64,000 bases of DNA, taken from NCBI RefSeq assembly GCF_003946335.1, contig NZ_RHNX01000002.1, positions 62,001 to 126,000 of the forward strand. Reading direction: 5' to 3'. This document shows, piece after piece, positions 33,317-41,579 of the stretch. A program made the position numbers and the translations under genes. The notes beneath the pieces were generated by a model. That model saw only the letters and a program-made list of their open reading frames with translations. It was not told the origin of the DNA and searched no databases. The first letter of the stretch is position 1. Each line of letters starts with the position of its first letter. This stretch comes from Levilactobacillus fujinensis (lineage in GTDB: Bacteria; Bacillota; Bacilli; Lactobacillales; Lactobacillaceae).

Positions 33317-34882
33317 TTAATTTGACGATAACTTACGGTAAGCTGGCAAAGATTGCAGGGTTACCGGTACTTGCCGTTCAGCTGGTCCCGTAATGATAGT
33401 CGCCTCACCAGTGATGGCTTGCCATTGACCGGCAGGGAAGTAAATGGCCTTTTGTGTTGCATGTGGCTCTAGTACTGGCGCAACCAGGAAATCATTTCCC
33501 AGCATGAACTGCGTGTTCAAATACTGCCGCTTCGTTTCGGCAAAGTCGTAAGCCATGGAACGAACAATTGGTGCACCAGTTTGAGCAGCATTTTCCGCTA
33601 AAATTGCGATATCGTCGGCAAATTGCTGGTGAAGTTTCGCCGCTTGCCGGCAGAGTGCCAGGTGTTCTTTATCCAGTACCCGCCATGGCGCCACGGAAAA
33701 CTGCATCATCGGCATTAATGCTGAACACTGCGCAGAACGGACGATGAGTTCCTGATCAAAATGATCGAGAGTGATCAAACTCCGAATTTCACCGCCACCA
33801 ATCATATCTGGACAGCTAAAATAGTATCCCAACAGGCCTTGTGCAATCGTATCTGGAATCAGTTCAGACAGACCGTCTTTGCCCCACTCAAAACGCTTAT
33901 CTTGTAGGCGATTAACCAATGGTGCGCCTTCATTGCGGTAGTTGGCCCGGAATTCATTATAAGGAAACTCTGCACCAAACTCACCCCATAGTTGGGTCTG
34001 CTGTTGTGGGCTCAATTCGCCGGCTGAGATGTCGGTTTCTTGATAGAAATGTGGATCGCCTGCGTCAAATTTAAAGCCATCAACACCTGTATCTGCTTGC
34101 AATTTCTGCAGTGTCCCTTTTAGCCAGTCATAAGTCGCTGAATGACTTAAATCCAAAATGGCACTGTAGCCATTCCACCATTCGCGGACCACAGGTTCAC
34201 CTGATGGCTCACGCAACAACATCTGCTTATCGCGTAGCTCCCGGTATTCCATAGAATCCGCACTGACAAATGGACAGACCCAAACCATGACCTTGAACCC
34301 CATATCATGTAACTCATCGACCATCGCTCGAGGATCAGGGAACTTACGTGCGGAGAACTCCCAGCGACCATAGTAGTCGGCCCATAAGTCGTCGATCATA
34401 ATAATTCCTGCTGGAAACCCATTATCAGCAATACCATGTGCGTACTTCAAGACATCAGTCTGATTTTGTTGATAAAGTAGCTCAATCCACGTATTCCATT
34501 GAGGTAGGTCAAAAAATGCTCGTGGCGGCATTTTGCCCAACTGAAAGGCTTGCTCAGCGACCACTTGCTGAGCGCCACGGAGACCGTCAGCCCCGGTTAC
34601 CATTGAAACGGCATCACGCGTGACGATATGGAAAATACCATCAGCTAATGTCAGCTTGAACGGCGTCGCACTCCAGATTGCCCGACCCTTAGTGGACAGA
34701 AAAATCGGAGCAACCTGGTTGCCATTCACCAAATGAATCAAATCAAGCTCATATGTACTCTCACGAGTTAATGGGTATTGCGAACCATCAGCCACACAAC
34801 CACCGTACCACTCTTCATCTTCCAAAACGGGAACCTCTAGCGGCGCGGTCAAACTTGCGGTCAATTCATCAAAAGTTATCAT
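33317..34882 (-). CDS. GH31 family glycoside hydrolase
   Basis: 521-residue GH31 alpha-glycosidase, shorter than the usual 650-800 because the N- and C-terminal beta domains are reduced. GIIMIDDLWADYYGRWEFSA and MGFKVMVWVCPFVSADS are barrel strands; the likely nucleophile is Asp273 in GVDGFKFDAGD. GLLGYYFSCPDMIGGG is the region after the acid/base strand. No signal peptide. GGAGG lies 8 bases before ATG. First gene of a two-gene operon with the GPH symporter. Sugar specificity is open: the short form does not match classical alpha-xylosidase (XylQ) length. Confidence 0.9.
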   Translation of the reverse strand: MITFDELTASLTAPLEVPVLEDEEWYGGCVADGSQYPLTRESTYELDLIHLVNGNQVAPIFLSTKGRAIWSATPFKLTLADGIFHIVTRDAVSMVTGADGLRGAQQVVAEQAFQLGKMPPRAFFDLPQWNTWIELLYQQNQTDVLKYAHGIADNGFPAGIIMIDDLWADYYGRWEFSARKFPDPRAMVDELHDMGFKVMVWVCPFVSADSMEYRELRDKQMLLREPSGEPVVREWWNGYSAILDLSHSATYDWLKGTLQKLQADTGVDGFKFDAGDPHFYQETDISAGELSPQQQTQLWGEFGAEFPYNEFRANYRNEGAPLVNRLQDKRFEWGKDGLSELIPDTIAQGLLGYYFSCPDMIGGGEIRSLITLDHFDQELIVRSAQCSALMPMMQFSVAPWRVLDKEHLALCRQAAKLHQQFADDIAILAENAAQTGAPIVRSMAYDFAETKRQYLNTQFMLGNDFLVAPVLEPHATQKAIYFPAGQWQAITGEATIITGPAERQVPVTLQSLPAYRKLSSN

Positions 34883-34941
34883 CAGAACTTCCTCCCAAAA
34901 TATTTGGTGATTTCTGTTTTATCATAGCCAAATCTATTTCG

Positions 34942-34971
34942 AAACGGTAGCAACTCGAATTGCTATCGTTT
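34942..34971 (-). promoter_or_regulatory. Operator dyad before the GH31-transporter operon
   Basis: AAACGGTAGCAA and TTGCTATCGTTT form 12-bp arms with one mismatch around a 6-base spacer, 60 bases before the GH31 start. It is a good candidate for a repressor site; no regulator gene is adjacent. Confidence 0.6.
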
Positions 34972-35167
34972 TACCCCTTGGAGCAATTAAGTAACTTAAT
35001 TTTTAAACCAACCCTCATGAGACGTGGTTCCGAACGCTATGTAATAGTTTTGTGTGGTTAGTGTATTATTTTAATTAACCCTACTGACAATCACTAATCA
35101 CTACGTTATGATGTGAATGTAACCGGAAATGAAAACGTCACCGCACTTTTGAAAGGCAGGTATTTTC

Positions 35168-36898
35168 ATGAAAACTAGGCAACGTACTTGGACCAAACGC
35201 GCCGCAACAATTCTTTCTTTAGTCGCCGTGACACTCCCCATGGCAACAACCGTGGCCAGTGCTGCAACGACTGCCGATGATCTCTCCACACACGAAGCCC
35301 CTTACGGCTACTTTGTGGACACGTATCAACAAAACGTCAAGAAAAACACGACGCAGACCAACAACCCCGTCATTGGTGAGATGGCTGAGTTCTCTACATA
35401 CTGGAATAACGACAAAGTTTTGAGCCCCGTCTTACTAGGCGAAAATGTGGGCAAGGCTGCTGCCATTACGCAGAAGCGAACTGACGCGGAAGCCACGCGT
35501 TCCTATCTGACTGACCGTCGGAATCTGCGTTACAATTTGGTTTCTGGCTTGGGGCCTTACGCCTCAGCATTCATTAAAAATGCTGACGCCAAGACCGACT
35601 TTAATGACATGCCAAGTACCCCTCTTCCTGCAGATGCACCCTACAGTAAGGTGACTTGGGCATCAACGACCTCCCCACTTGGTCCCCTAGTTAAGCTCGT
35701 CGACACCACAGCAAGTTCACCATTCTCTGGTACTGGTGTGGTAAAACACGTTGTCCGCTACGTCCGTCCTTACCGTCAAAGTACTGATGTTAAAGTTGTC
35801 CCAGCCCTTTCTAAGGTCATGGCCGCTGCTAAAGCTGACGACTACGACTTCCCAAGTGGGCACACAACCGCTGCCTTTGAATCTGGTGAAGCGTTGGCCT
35901 ACGCCGTACCCGAACGCTTTCAAGAACTGATCACCCGTTCTTCCGAAGTAGGCTACGACCGAATCCTAGCCGGCCGACACTCACCATTAGCCGTGATGGG
36001 TGGTCGGATGGTTGGAACGGCTATGACTGCCGCTACTCTGAACGATCCTAAGAATCAAGAATTAATGAAGCAAGCTTACGCCGTTGCTCATACCGACTCC
36101 CTGTTGAAGACCAAGGAACTGTCTGCAACCGACGACTTCAAAGATTACCAAACGAACCGGGATGCTTACCGTTTTCGGATGACTTACGGCTTCAGTCAAA
36201 CTGGAAATACAACACAAGCCATGCGCGTTCCAAAGGGTGCCGAAGTCCTCTTAGCAACCCGGTTGCCTTACCTAAACGCAACCCAACGGCGTGACGTCTT
36301 ATTCACGACGGGAATGCCGTCCGGTTATCCCGTTATGGACGATGCTGAAGGTTGGGGCCGCTTAGACCTCTTCTCCGCTGCCAACGGTTACGGCGCTCTC
36401 AATGACCAAGTCACGGTTAACATGGATGCCAGCCAAGGCGGATTCAACGCTAAGGATAATTGGCGTAACAATATTGCCGGTAAGGGCCAATTGACAAAGA
36501 CTGGTTCTGGTAGCCTAACGTTGAGTGGAAATAACAGCTACACCGGTGGGACTCTGTTGAAGGCCGGTGCCTTGCAATTAGCAACCCCTTCCGCATTGGG
36601 TAAGGGAAACCTTACAATCAAGGGTGGCCAACTTCAATTGGCAACGACTAAGGTCACCATCAAAGGTAATTTCCAACAAACAAAAGCTGGTCAACTGAAG
36701 CTAAGTCGCGATGCTCACGTCAACATTAAGAAGACCGCCAAACTGAACGGGACATTGAAGTTAACCTCTGACGCCTTAAAGAACGGGACGAAGGTTCTCA
36801 CTTTCCACGCACACAAAGGAAAGTTCAAACACGTCTCTGGCTTACCAAAGGGCTGGCATGTAGTCTACACGAAACATGCTGTTAAGTTAGTAAAGTAG
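35168..36898 (+). CDS. Secreted PAP2-type phosphatase with autotransporter-like repeats
   Basis: 576-residue secreted protein. Signal peptide at about 1-33 (RRAAT-like basic start, cleavage after VASAA). The PAP2/acid phosphatase domain (about 40-310) has Lys193-x6-Arg200-Pro, PSGHTTAAF (229-236) and Arg265-x5-His271. The Asp normally at His+4 is Ala275 (HSPLAVMGG). Residues about 437-470 match the autotransporter-associated beta-strand repeat: LTKTGSGSLTLSGNNSYTGG, TLLKAGALQLA, and further short beta repeats run to about 520. No LPxTG anchor; the C-terminus is basic (HAVKLVK). Probably extracellular, perhaps held to the wall by charge. Strong terminator follows. Confidence 0.85.
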   Translation: MKTRQRTWTKRAATILSLVAVTLPMATTVASAATTADDLSTHEAPYGYFVDTYQQNVKKNTTQTNNPVIGEMAEFSTYWNNDKVLSPVLLGENVGKAAAITQKRTDAEATRSYLTDRRNLRYNLVSGLGPYASAFIKNADAKTDFNDMPSTPLPADAPYSKVTWASTTSPLGPLVKLVDTTASSPFSGTGVVKHVVRYVRPYRQSTDVKVVPALSKVMAAAKADDYDFPSGHTTAAFESGEALAYAVPERFQELITRSSEVGYDRILAGRHSPLAVMGGRMVGTAMTAATLNDPKNQELMKQAYAVAHTDSLLKTKELSATDDFKDYQTNRDAYRFRMTYGFSQTGNTTQAMRVPKGAEVLLATRLPYLNATQRRDVLFTTGMPSGYPVMDDAEGWGRLDLFSAANGYGALNDQVTVNMDASQGGFNAKDNWRNNIAGKGQLTKTGSGSLTLSGNNSYTGGTLLKAGALQLATPSALGKGNLTIKGGQLQLATTKVTIKGNFQQTKAGQLKLSRDAHVNIKKTAKLNGTLKLTSDALKNGTKVLTFHAHKGKFKHVSGLPKGWHVVYTKHAVKLVK

Positions 36899-36909
36899 CC
36901 CAAAAATCT

Positions 36910-36957
36910 GTATAGGAAAAGGGACTGTGGCGGTTGTCACAGTCCCTTTTCCTATAC
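36910..36957. terminator. Bidirectional terminator
   Basis: GTATAGGAAAAGGGACTGTG and its exact complement form a 20-bp stem around an 8-base loop, between the converging PAP2-type and Xre genes. Confidence 0.88.
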
Positions 36958-36958
36958 C

Positions 36959-37171
36959 TTATTCTTCCCTATTTTCCTGATACGCCAACAAGTCTCCCGG
37001 CTGACACTGTAAAACGCGACAGAGTGCCGTCAATGTCGAAAAACGAACGGCACGGGCCTTTCCATTTTTCAAAATTGACAGGTTCGCCATGGTAAGACCG
37101 ACCTTCTTAGAAAGTTCCGTTAACGTCATCTTGCGCTTCGCTAGCATGACGTCTAAATTAATTACAATCAT
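36959..37171 (-). CDS. Xre family helix-turn-helix regulator
   Basis: 70-residue Cro/CI-type DNA-binding protein made up of one HTH domain: MTLTELSKKVGLTMANLSIL, then RAVRFSTLTALCRVLQCQPG. This YozG-like small Xre type almost always sits with a DUF2975 membrane protein, as here: its ATG overlaps the DUF2975 stop by 4 bases. The pair probably forms a membrane-linked regulatory unit of unknown signal. Confidence 0.92.
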   Translation of the reverse strand: MIVINLDVMLAKRKMTLTELSKKVGLTMANLSILKNGKARAVRFSTLTALCRVLQCQPGDLLAYQENREE

Positions 37172-37638
37172 ATTGTCAGCTCATTTTCTGTTTTGAACGC
37201 AAACGCATTGGCTACCAGTTTTTGTAAGATACTGGCGAAGATGCCGATAACGGTTGCAGCTGCCAAAATAAGACACGATAATAACAAAATCCCTGGCGCA
37301 TCAGCCGCATTTGTCCACCAATAAGCTAACGGGAGCATCCCCAAGAACATAACGGCCACGATATAGGCACTCCACTTAATTCGTTTGAGCGCCGTGATTG
37401 ATTTCAGTGAAAACGCCGTATTCTGATCAACACGCTGCAATAGCGTATATGCCTGCACGACAGCGTTTAGAACGCAGCCACACGTGACCAGCAATCCACC
37501 GCCCATAACGAATGAGAATCCGTGCATGATGTGGGTCGTTCCATCCACCAAGAATGGCACCACAACTATTCCCAACACAATGACAATCAAGCCGATAATG
37601 GTCAAAGCTAACTTTAGAAATAACGTTTCTCGTTTCAC
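37168..37638 (-). CDS. DUF2975 membrane protein
   Basis: 156-residue four-segment membrane protein of the DUF2975 family: LKLALTIIGLIVIVLGIVVV, then IMHGFSFVMGGGLLVTCGCV, then AYIVAVMFLGMLPLAYWW and ILLLSCLILAAATVIGIF. GTG start with GGAGGGA at 8 bases. It is translationally coupled to the small Xre regulator that follows. Function unknown; likely to hold or sense with its partner. Confidence 0.88.
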   Translation of the reverse strand: MKRETLFLKLALTIIGLIVIVLGIVVVPFLVDGTTHIMHGFSFVMGGGLLVTCGCVLNAVVQAYTLLQRVDQNTAFSLKSITALKRIKWSAYIVAVMFLGMLPLAYWWTNAADAPGILLLSCLILAAATVIGIFASILQKLVANAFAFKTENELTI

Positions 37639-37732
37639 GACAGGTCCCTCCTCTATTTAATTTCAGAATACGCCATTTGTTATTGATAAACAATAAATAA
37701 TTATTAAAATACGATAAAATTTATCTAAACTG

Positions 37733-37770
37733 TAAAAAAAACGTGGTCGCGTTTTTCACACGGTTCACGT
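37733..37770 (-). terminator. Terminator of the ABC exporter operon
   Basis: On the minus strand ACGTGAACCGTG...CGCGACCACGT closes an imperfect stem followed by TTTTTTTT. Confidence 0.7.
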
Positions 37771-37780
37771 CTTTTCTGGT

Positions 37781-39550
37781 CTATTCTTTGAATTGAATTC
37801 TAACGTAATCTTTGTAGATTGGCAGACTAGCCATCAATTCCTGATGGGTCCCGTGCCCGCTAATGTGACCATTTTCAACGAAGTAAATATTGTCCGCATC
37901 CACAATGGTACTCAACCGGTGCGCAATAATTAGTGTTGTGCGGCCCTTCATCAGTTGCCCTAGCGCTTGTTGAACCATTGCTTCCGACTCCGAATCCAAA
38001 CTAGCCGTGGCTTCATCCAATAAGAGAATCTTTGGATCCCGCAGAAATGCTCGTGCGATTGCTAAACGTTGGCGTTGCCCCCCACTGACTTTGACGCCCC
38101 GTTCACCGACCTGTGTATCCAAGCCGTCGGTCATGTGGTGGACAAATTCGTCCGCCGATGCCAATTGCAAAACGTGCCACAACTCGTCGTCGGAGTATGT
38201 TTGATCCGACCCATACGTTAAGTTATGCCGAACCGTGCCGGCCATGATGGCTGAGTCTTGACTGACATACCCAATTTGTGACCGCCAATCATTCAGACTG
38301 AGGGTGGCGACATCCTGATCGCCAATGGTAATTTGACCATTCTGTGGTTGGTAATAACGTTCCAGCAGCCCAAAAATTGTTGACTTCCCGCCACCAGATG
38401 GTCCAGCAAAGGCGACTACCGAGTTGGGCTGGGCCGCAAAGTTCACATCATGAAGAATCATTTCACCATCGTCGTCATAAGCAAAGTCAACGTGTTTCAT
38501 GGCCAAGGGTTGGTCACTGACGGACTGTGTCGTTCCCGTCAGCAATTGTTCCTCTGGCTCCGCAAGTAAATCACGAACGCGTTCCGTAGAACCACTAGCC
38601 TTCGACAATGTTGTGAAGAATCGTGCTAAAGTTCCTGCTGGTCCGATGATTTGGAACAAATACATGAGAAATGAGAACATGGTTCCCATACTCATAGTTC
38701 CTGCTGAAACTCGCGCTGCGGCGTAGGCCAAAACGCCTACAAAGACCGCCAACATGGTCGTCGTCATAACGGGACCAGCAATGGCATCGTAAATAGCTTC
38801 CTTTAATCCAATTTGATAGAGACTGCTAATCTGTTGTCCACCGGTCCGTGTTTCATATTCTTCAGCATTGGAAGACTTGACCAACCGAATTTCACCTAAC
38901 GTTTCGTTAGTTGCCCCGCTGAATGCTGCCATGGTATCCTGCCGTTGATGCCCAATCTTATTGCTGAGCCGCATGATGGGAAACATGACTAACATCATCA
39001 ACGGTACGGCAATAAACATAATGGCCGTCATTTTCCAGTCCATCAACAACATGATGACCAGGGCGCCACCAAGTTGTAAGAGGGCAGTCACCATTTGTGG
39101 AAATGAGTTGGCTAACAGGTCCTTGATCTGCATCGTATCGTTGACGAGCCGCGATGTCATTTCTCCCGTCTTGACGCTATCAAAATAACTTACCCGCAGT
39201 CGGACCAGTTTTTGCCACAGAATTTCCCGCAACCGGGCAACCACGTTTTCTCCAAAGAATCCTAATAGTGCACCCGAAAACGCACTTACCAGGGCACTAA
39301 CGATAAATAACACAATCACGCCAATCAGCAGTGGTCGGTTCAGCGACTGTCCCAGTCCGTTAATTAAGGATTGGGCAAACTTAGGCACGGCCAATTGGGC
39401 GCCCGTGGCTAGTGCTCCCAACCCCAGGCCTACCCAAAGCTGCCAGTACTTGGGCTTGGTCTGACGAATCAAATGCATAAAGCCCCGAAAATCAAATTTG
39501 CTGCCAACTCGTGACCGCTTAACACTTGGTGCTGCTACTCTTCGTTCCAT
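37781..39550 (-). CDS. Multidrug ABC exporter (LmrA/BmrA type half-transporter)
   Basis: 589-residue half-transporter with an N-terminal six-segment domain and a C-terminal nucleotide-binding domain; it would work as a homodimer to expel drugs or lipids. Walker A is GPSGGGKST, Q-loop QIGYVSQDSAIMAG, signature VSGGQRQRLAIARAF, Walker B ILLLDEATASLD, H-loop IIAHRLST. The unusual GGG in Walker A is common in this group. It follows a MarR gene by 27 bases on the same transcript, so expression is presumably relieved when MarR binds a ligand. Confidence 0.94.
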   Translation of the reverse strand: MERRVAAPSVKRSRVGSKFDFRGFMHLIRQTKPKYWQLWVGLGLGALATGAQLAVPKFAQSLINGLGQSLNRPLLIGVIVLFIVSALVSAFSGALLGFFGENVVARLREILWQKLVRLRVSYFDSVKTGEMTSRLVNDTMQIKDLLANSFPQMVTALLQLGGALVIMLLMDWKMTAIMFIAVPLMMLVMFPIMRLSNKIGHQRQDTMAAFSGATNETLGEIRLVKSSNAEEYETRTGGQQISSLYQIGLKEAIYDAIAGPVMTTTMLAVFVGVLAYAAARVSAGTMSMGTMFSFLMYLFQIIGPAGTLARFFTTLSKASGSTERVRDLLAEPEEQLLTGTTQSVSDQPLAMKHVDFAYDDDGEMILHDVNFAAQPNSVVAFAGPSGGGKSTIFGLLERYYQPQNGQITIGDQDVATLSLNDWRSQIGYVSQDSAIMAGTVRHNLTYGSDQTYSDDELWHVLQLASADEFVHHMTDGLDTQVGERGVKVSGGQRQRLAIARAFLRDPKILLLDEATASLDSESEAMVQQALGQLMKGRTTLIIAHRLSTIVDADNIYFVENGHISGHGTHQELMASLPIYKDYVRIQFKE

Positions 39551-39577
39551 TTCTCTTACGCCTCATTTCAAATATGC

Positions 39578-40096
39578 TTAAAACCAGTGGGGACCGAATC
39601 CATGATGTGGCCAGTCATTGCCACGACGATTCAGGTCACCCCAATCAAGGTCGCCAACCTGATGATTGAGCTTCGTCAGTAGCCGCTCCAAATCGGACTG
39701 TTCATCCGCATCTAACCCACCGAATATTTTCTCTGACAGGCCATCTACCCGCTGATCATACTGGGTAAACATCTCTTGACCACGGTCGCTCAATTTAACA
39801 ATAACGGCACGCTTATCCGCTTCGCTTGGGACACGCGCAACCAACCCCATGTCCTCCAAGCGACTGATAGTGGCACTGACCGAACTTGGTCGAATGTCCA
39901 GAATTTCCGCAATATCAGCATTGGTCATCCCATTTTTGGCATGATGTAAGAGTTGCAGTAATCGCATCTGGCCGCGACCGCCGTTAGGCCCGCCGTGACC
40001 ACCCATCCCAGGTTGATGGCCAACTACCATTAAGAATTCTCGGTTCTGAAACAATTTACCAAAGCTCTGCAACAAATCACGACTTTCGTCTGACAT
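39578..40096 (-). CDS. MarR family regulator with Gly/His-rich insert
   Basis: 172-residue MarR-type winged-helix regulator (QMRLLQLLHHAKNGMTNADI, AEILDIRPSSVSATISRLED, MGLVARVPSEADKRAVIVKL). Two features stand out: a Gly/His-rich loop before the HTH (HQPGMGGHGGPNGGRGQ) and a Trp/His-rich tail (DWPHHGFGPHWF), which could bind metal or be just flexible. GAGGAGG precedes ATG. First gene of the exporter operon, with a perfect operator dyad across its own -35, so autorepression is very likely. Confidence 0.9.
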   Translation of the reverse strand: MSDESRDLLQSFGKLFQNREFLMVVGHQPGMGGHGGPNGGRGQMRLLQLLHHAKNGMTNADIAEILDIRPSSVSATISRLEDMGLVARVPSEADKRAVIVKLSDRGQEMFTQYDQRVDGLSEKIFGGLDADEQSDLERLLTKLNHQVGDLDWGDLNRRGNDWPHHGFGPHWF

Positions 40097-40129
40097 ACTT
40101 TGAACCTCCTCTTTTAAATTCGTGTCATT

Positions 40130-40184
40130 ATCTTAGCACTTTAGTTAGCCTTTGACAACAAAAGCTAACTAAAAACTAACTAAA
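40130..40184 (-). promoter_or_regulatory. MarR-controlled promoter with three TTAGTTAG half-sites
   Basis: On the minus strand TTGTCA (40153-40158), 17 bases, TAAGAT (40130-40135). TTTAGTTAGC (40140-40149) and GCTAACTAAA (40164-40173) form a perfect 10-bp dyad spanning the -35, and a third half-site AACTAACTAAA lies just beyond (to 40184). Confidence 0.75.
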
Positions 40185-40220
40185 TATCAAAGAACCCCGT
40201 CATATCAGTATTTTCCAGAG

Positions 40221-40252
40221 AAAAAAAGTTGTGACTCACGCCGCAACTTTTC
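40221..40252 (-). terminator. Terminator of the VOC-protein gene
   Basis: AAAAGTTG and CAACTTTT form an 8-bp stem on the minus strand, followed by TTTCTC, 8 bases past the stop. Confidence 0.75.
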
Positions 40253-40260
40253 AAAAATCA

Positions 40261-40617
40261 CTAGTTTACTTGCCCAACTGCGAAATAGGTCCCGTCCGGA
40301 TCTGGAAAACCAAATGCGCGTTGACCATTATCATCCACGATTTCAGTCGCGCCGGGCAACTCGTCATGTAATTCCTCAAAGCGCTCGCCGAACAACATCA
40401 GTGATGGCACATTGTTGAGAACTTCTGGTGAATAGGTCGCAATGAAGCTACGCGCAAATAAGGAGAGCTCAGTGCCCGCATTCAGCGTCAATACCACATT
40501 CTGGGAGCCATCTGGTAACGACATTGTCTCGGCAACCGGTAACGCAAAGTAAGTCTGCCAGAACCTAACAGTCCGATCAACATCTGTCACGTAGAGCATG
40601 ATTCGTGTTTTTTGCAT
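40261..40617 (-). CDS. VOC superfamily (glyoxalase/bleomycin-resistance-like) protein
   Basis: 118-residue single-module VOC protein: RIMLYVTDVDRTVRFWQTYF opens the first beta-alpha-beta-beta-beta unit and AFGFPDPDGTYFAVGQV closes the second. Metal-dependent enzyme or a drug-binding protein; residues do not permit a choice. ATG 40617 is set by GAGGTGAATCAA; the open frame extends further with no ribosome site. Monocistronic. Confidence 0.85.
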   Translation of the reverse strand: MQKTRIMLYVTDVDRTVRFWQTYFALPVAETMSLPDGSQNVVLTLNAGTELSLFARSFIATYSPEVLNNVPSLMLFGERFEELHDELPGATEIVDDNGQRAFGFPDPDGTYFAVGQVN

Positions 40618-40711
40618 TTGATTCACCTCGTTTTTTGATAACTCATATCCTACCATTAAAAACTAAAATTTGGAGAACTTGCAAGTTTCCCTAGCTTTTC
40701 TACGATAGAAC

Positions 40712-40822
40712 AGGTATGATTATCTATGCAGGTTTGCACCTGCCTAGTTGCTCTGTACATTCCAAAATGTAACCTATGGATCAACTAGTTGCCTCCATCT
40801 CGGATTGATGGGGGCTTTTTTT
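40712..40822 (+). ncRNA. Structured small RNA ending in an intrinsic terminator
   Basis: Three consecutive hairpins: GCAGGT-TTGC-ACCTGC (40728-40743); CTAGTTG...CAACTAG (40744-40788) enclosing TACATT-CCAA-AATGTA; and terminator GCCTCCATC...GATGGGGGC with T7 (40791-40822). A possible promoter TTGCAA (40679-40684), 16 bases, TACGAT lies upstream. Two tiny frames (18 and 20 codons) start at ATG 40716 and ATG 40727 without good ribosome sites. Either a free small RNA, perhaps the antisense half of a type I toxin-antitoxin locus, or a leader that terminates before the tetR gene 200 bases on. No match to a known riboswitch is evident to me. Confidence 0.55.
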
Positions 40823-40895
40823 GTACCTTTTTTTAAATAAATACGCGGTTAATCGCTTACAAAGTGGCAATTCACTAAAAGTTATTGAACAGGTG

Positions 40896-40950
40896 TTGAT
40901 TTTTTGAAACTGTGTGCCTATACTGTATATCGTTATGTTGATTAAACATA
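40896..40950 (+). promoter_or_regulatory. Promoter and operator of the tetR-GNAT operon
   Basis: TTGATT (40896-40901), 17 bases, TATACT (40919-40924). Right after it TATGTT-GATTA-AACATA (40934-40950) is a perfect 6-bp-arm dyad, a likely TetR autoregulatory operator. Confidence 0.65.
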
Positions 40951-41024
40951 GTTAGAACCATTTCGATAATGATTAGATTAGATAGTAACTTGTCTTCAAA
41001 ATAGCGTATGGAGGTTGGCGACCA

Positions 41025-41564
41025 ATGGACCGTAGAACGCTTAAAACACAACGGTTAATCAAAGATACCTTGTTACAACTTTTACAGCAAAAACCATTAC
41101 ACAAAATCACCGTTTCGGAGATTACACAAATCGCTAATATTGGACGAGGAACCTTCTACGTTCACTATCCAGACGTCGACAGCTTGTATGATCAAATCAT
41201 CAATGAGGCTATCGACAATCTCACTGAACTATTTGACCAAACGTACCCTAGTGATGCCGACGATGCAAATTTTACTGCTCTTTTTCGCGCCGTTACCCAA
41301 TATTTGACGACTAACGCCACCCTCTTCGGCGTTCTCCTACGAAACCAAAAGAGCGGTAAAGTCATGCGGCAACTCAAAGATCTCTTTGCCCAGCGGGTCA
41401 TGACCGAAAGACAGTTTGACCCTAACGATTCCGAGATTCAAGTAACTGTTGCGTTCACCACAGCTGGTGCCATCGGGGTTCTTTCCGACTGGCTCACTGG
41501 CACTTTAGATGTCAATGCCGACCAGCTTGCCCAAATTATTGATAAGATTCTCGCCAAGTTTTAA
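41025..41564 (+). CDS. TetR family regulator
   Basis: 179-residue TetR-type regulator: KTQRLIKDTLLQLLQQKPLH, KITVSEITQIANIGRGTFYV, HYPDVDSLYDQII is the canonical N-terminal DNA-binding domain, and the C-terminal part resembles TetR_C of the YvdT/Dha-type regulators. GGAGG lies about 10 bases before ATG. The next gene (GNAT) begins 16 bases after the stop, so the two share a transcript. Confidence 0.9.
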   Translation: MDRRTLKTQRLIKDTLLQLLQQKPLHKITVSEITQIANIGRGTFYVHYPDVDSLYDQIINEAIDNLTELFDQTYPSDADDANFTALFRAVTQYLTTNATLFGVLLRNQKSGKVMRQLKDLFAQRVMTERQFDPNDSEIQVTVAFTTAGAIGVLSDWLTGTLDVNADQLAQIIDKILAKF

Positions 41565-41579
41565 CCCTAGGAGGTCACG

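Noticed and set aside
31865..34882. Calling the GPH-GH31 pair xylP-xylQ (isoprimeverose use)
   Set aside because: The transporter fits, but the hydrolase is about 520 residues, much shorter than known XylQ, so the substrate is left open.
40830..40985. Opposite-strand region of the small RNA checked for an Fst-like toxin
   Set aside because: The only minus-strand frame gives a 28-residue polar peptide without a membrane helix, unlike Fst toxins.
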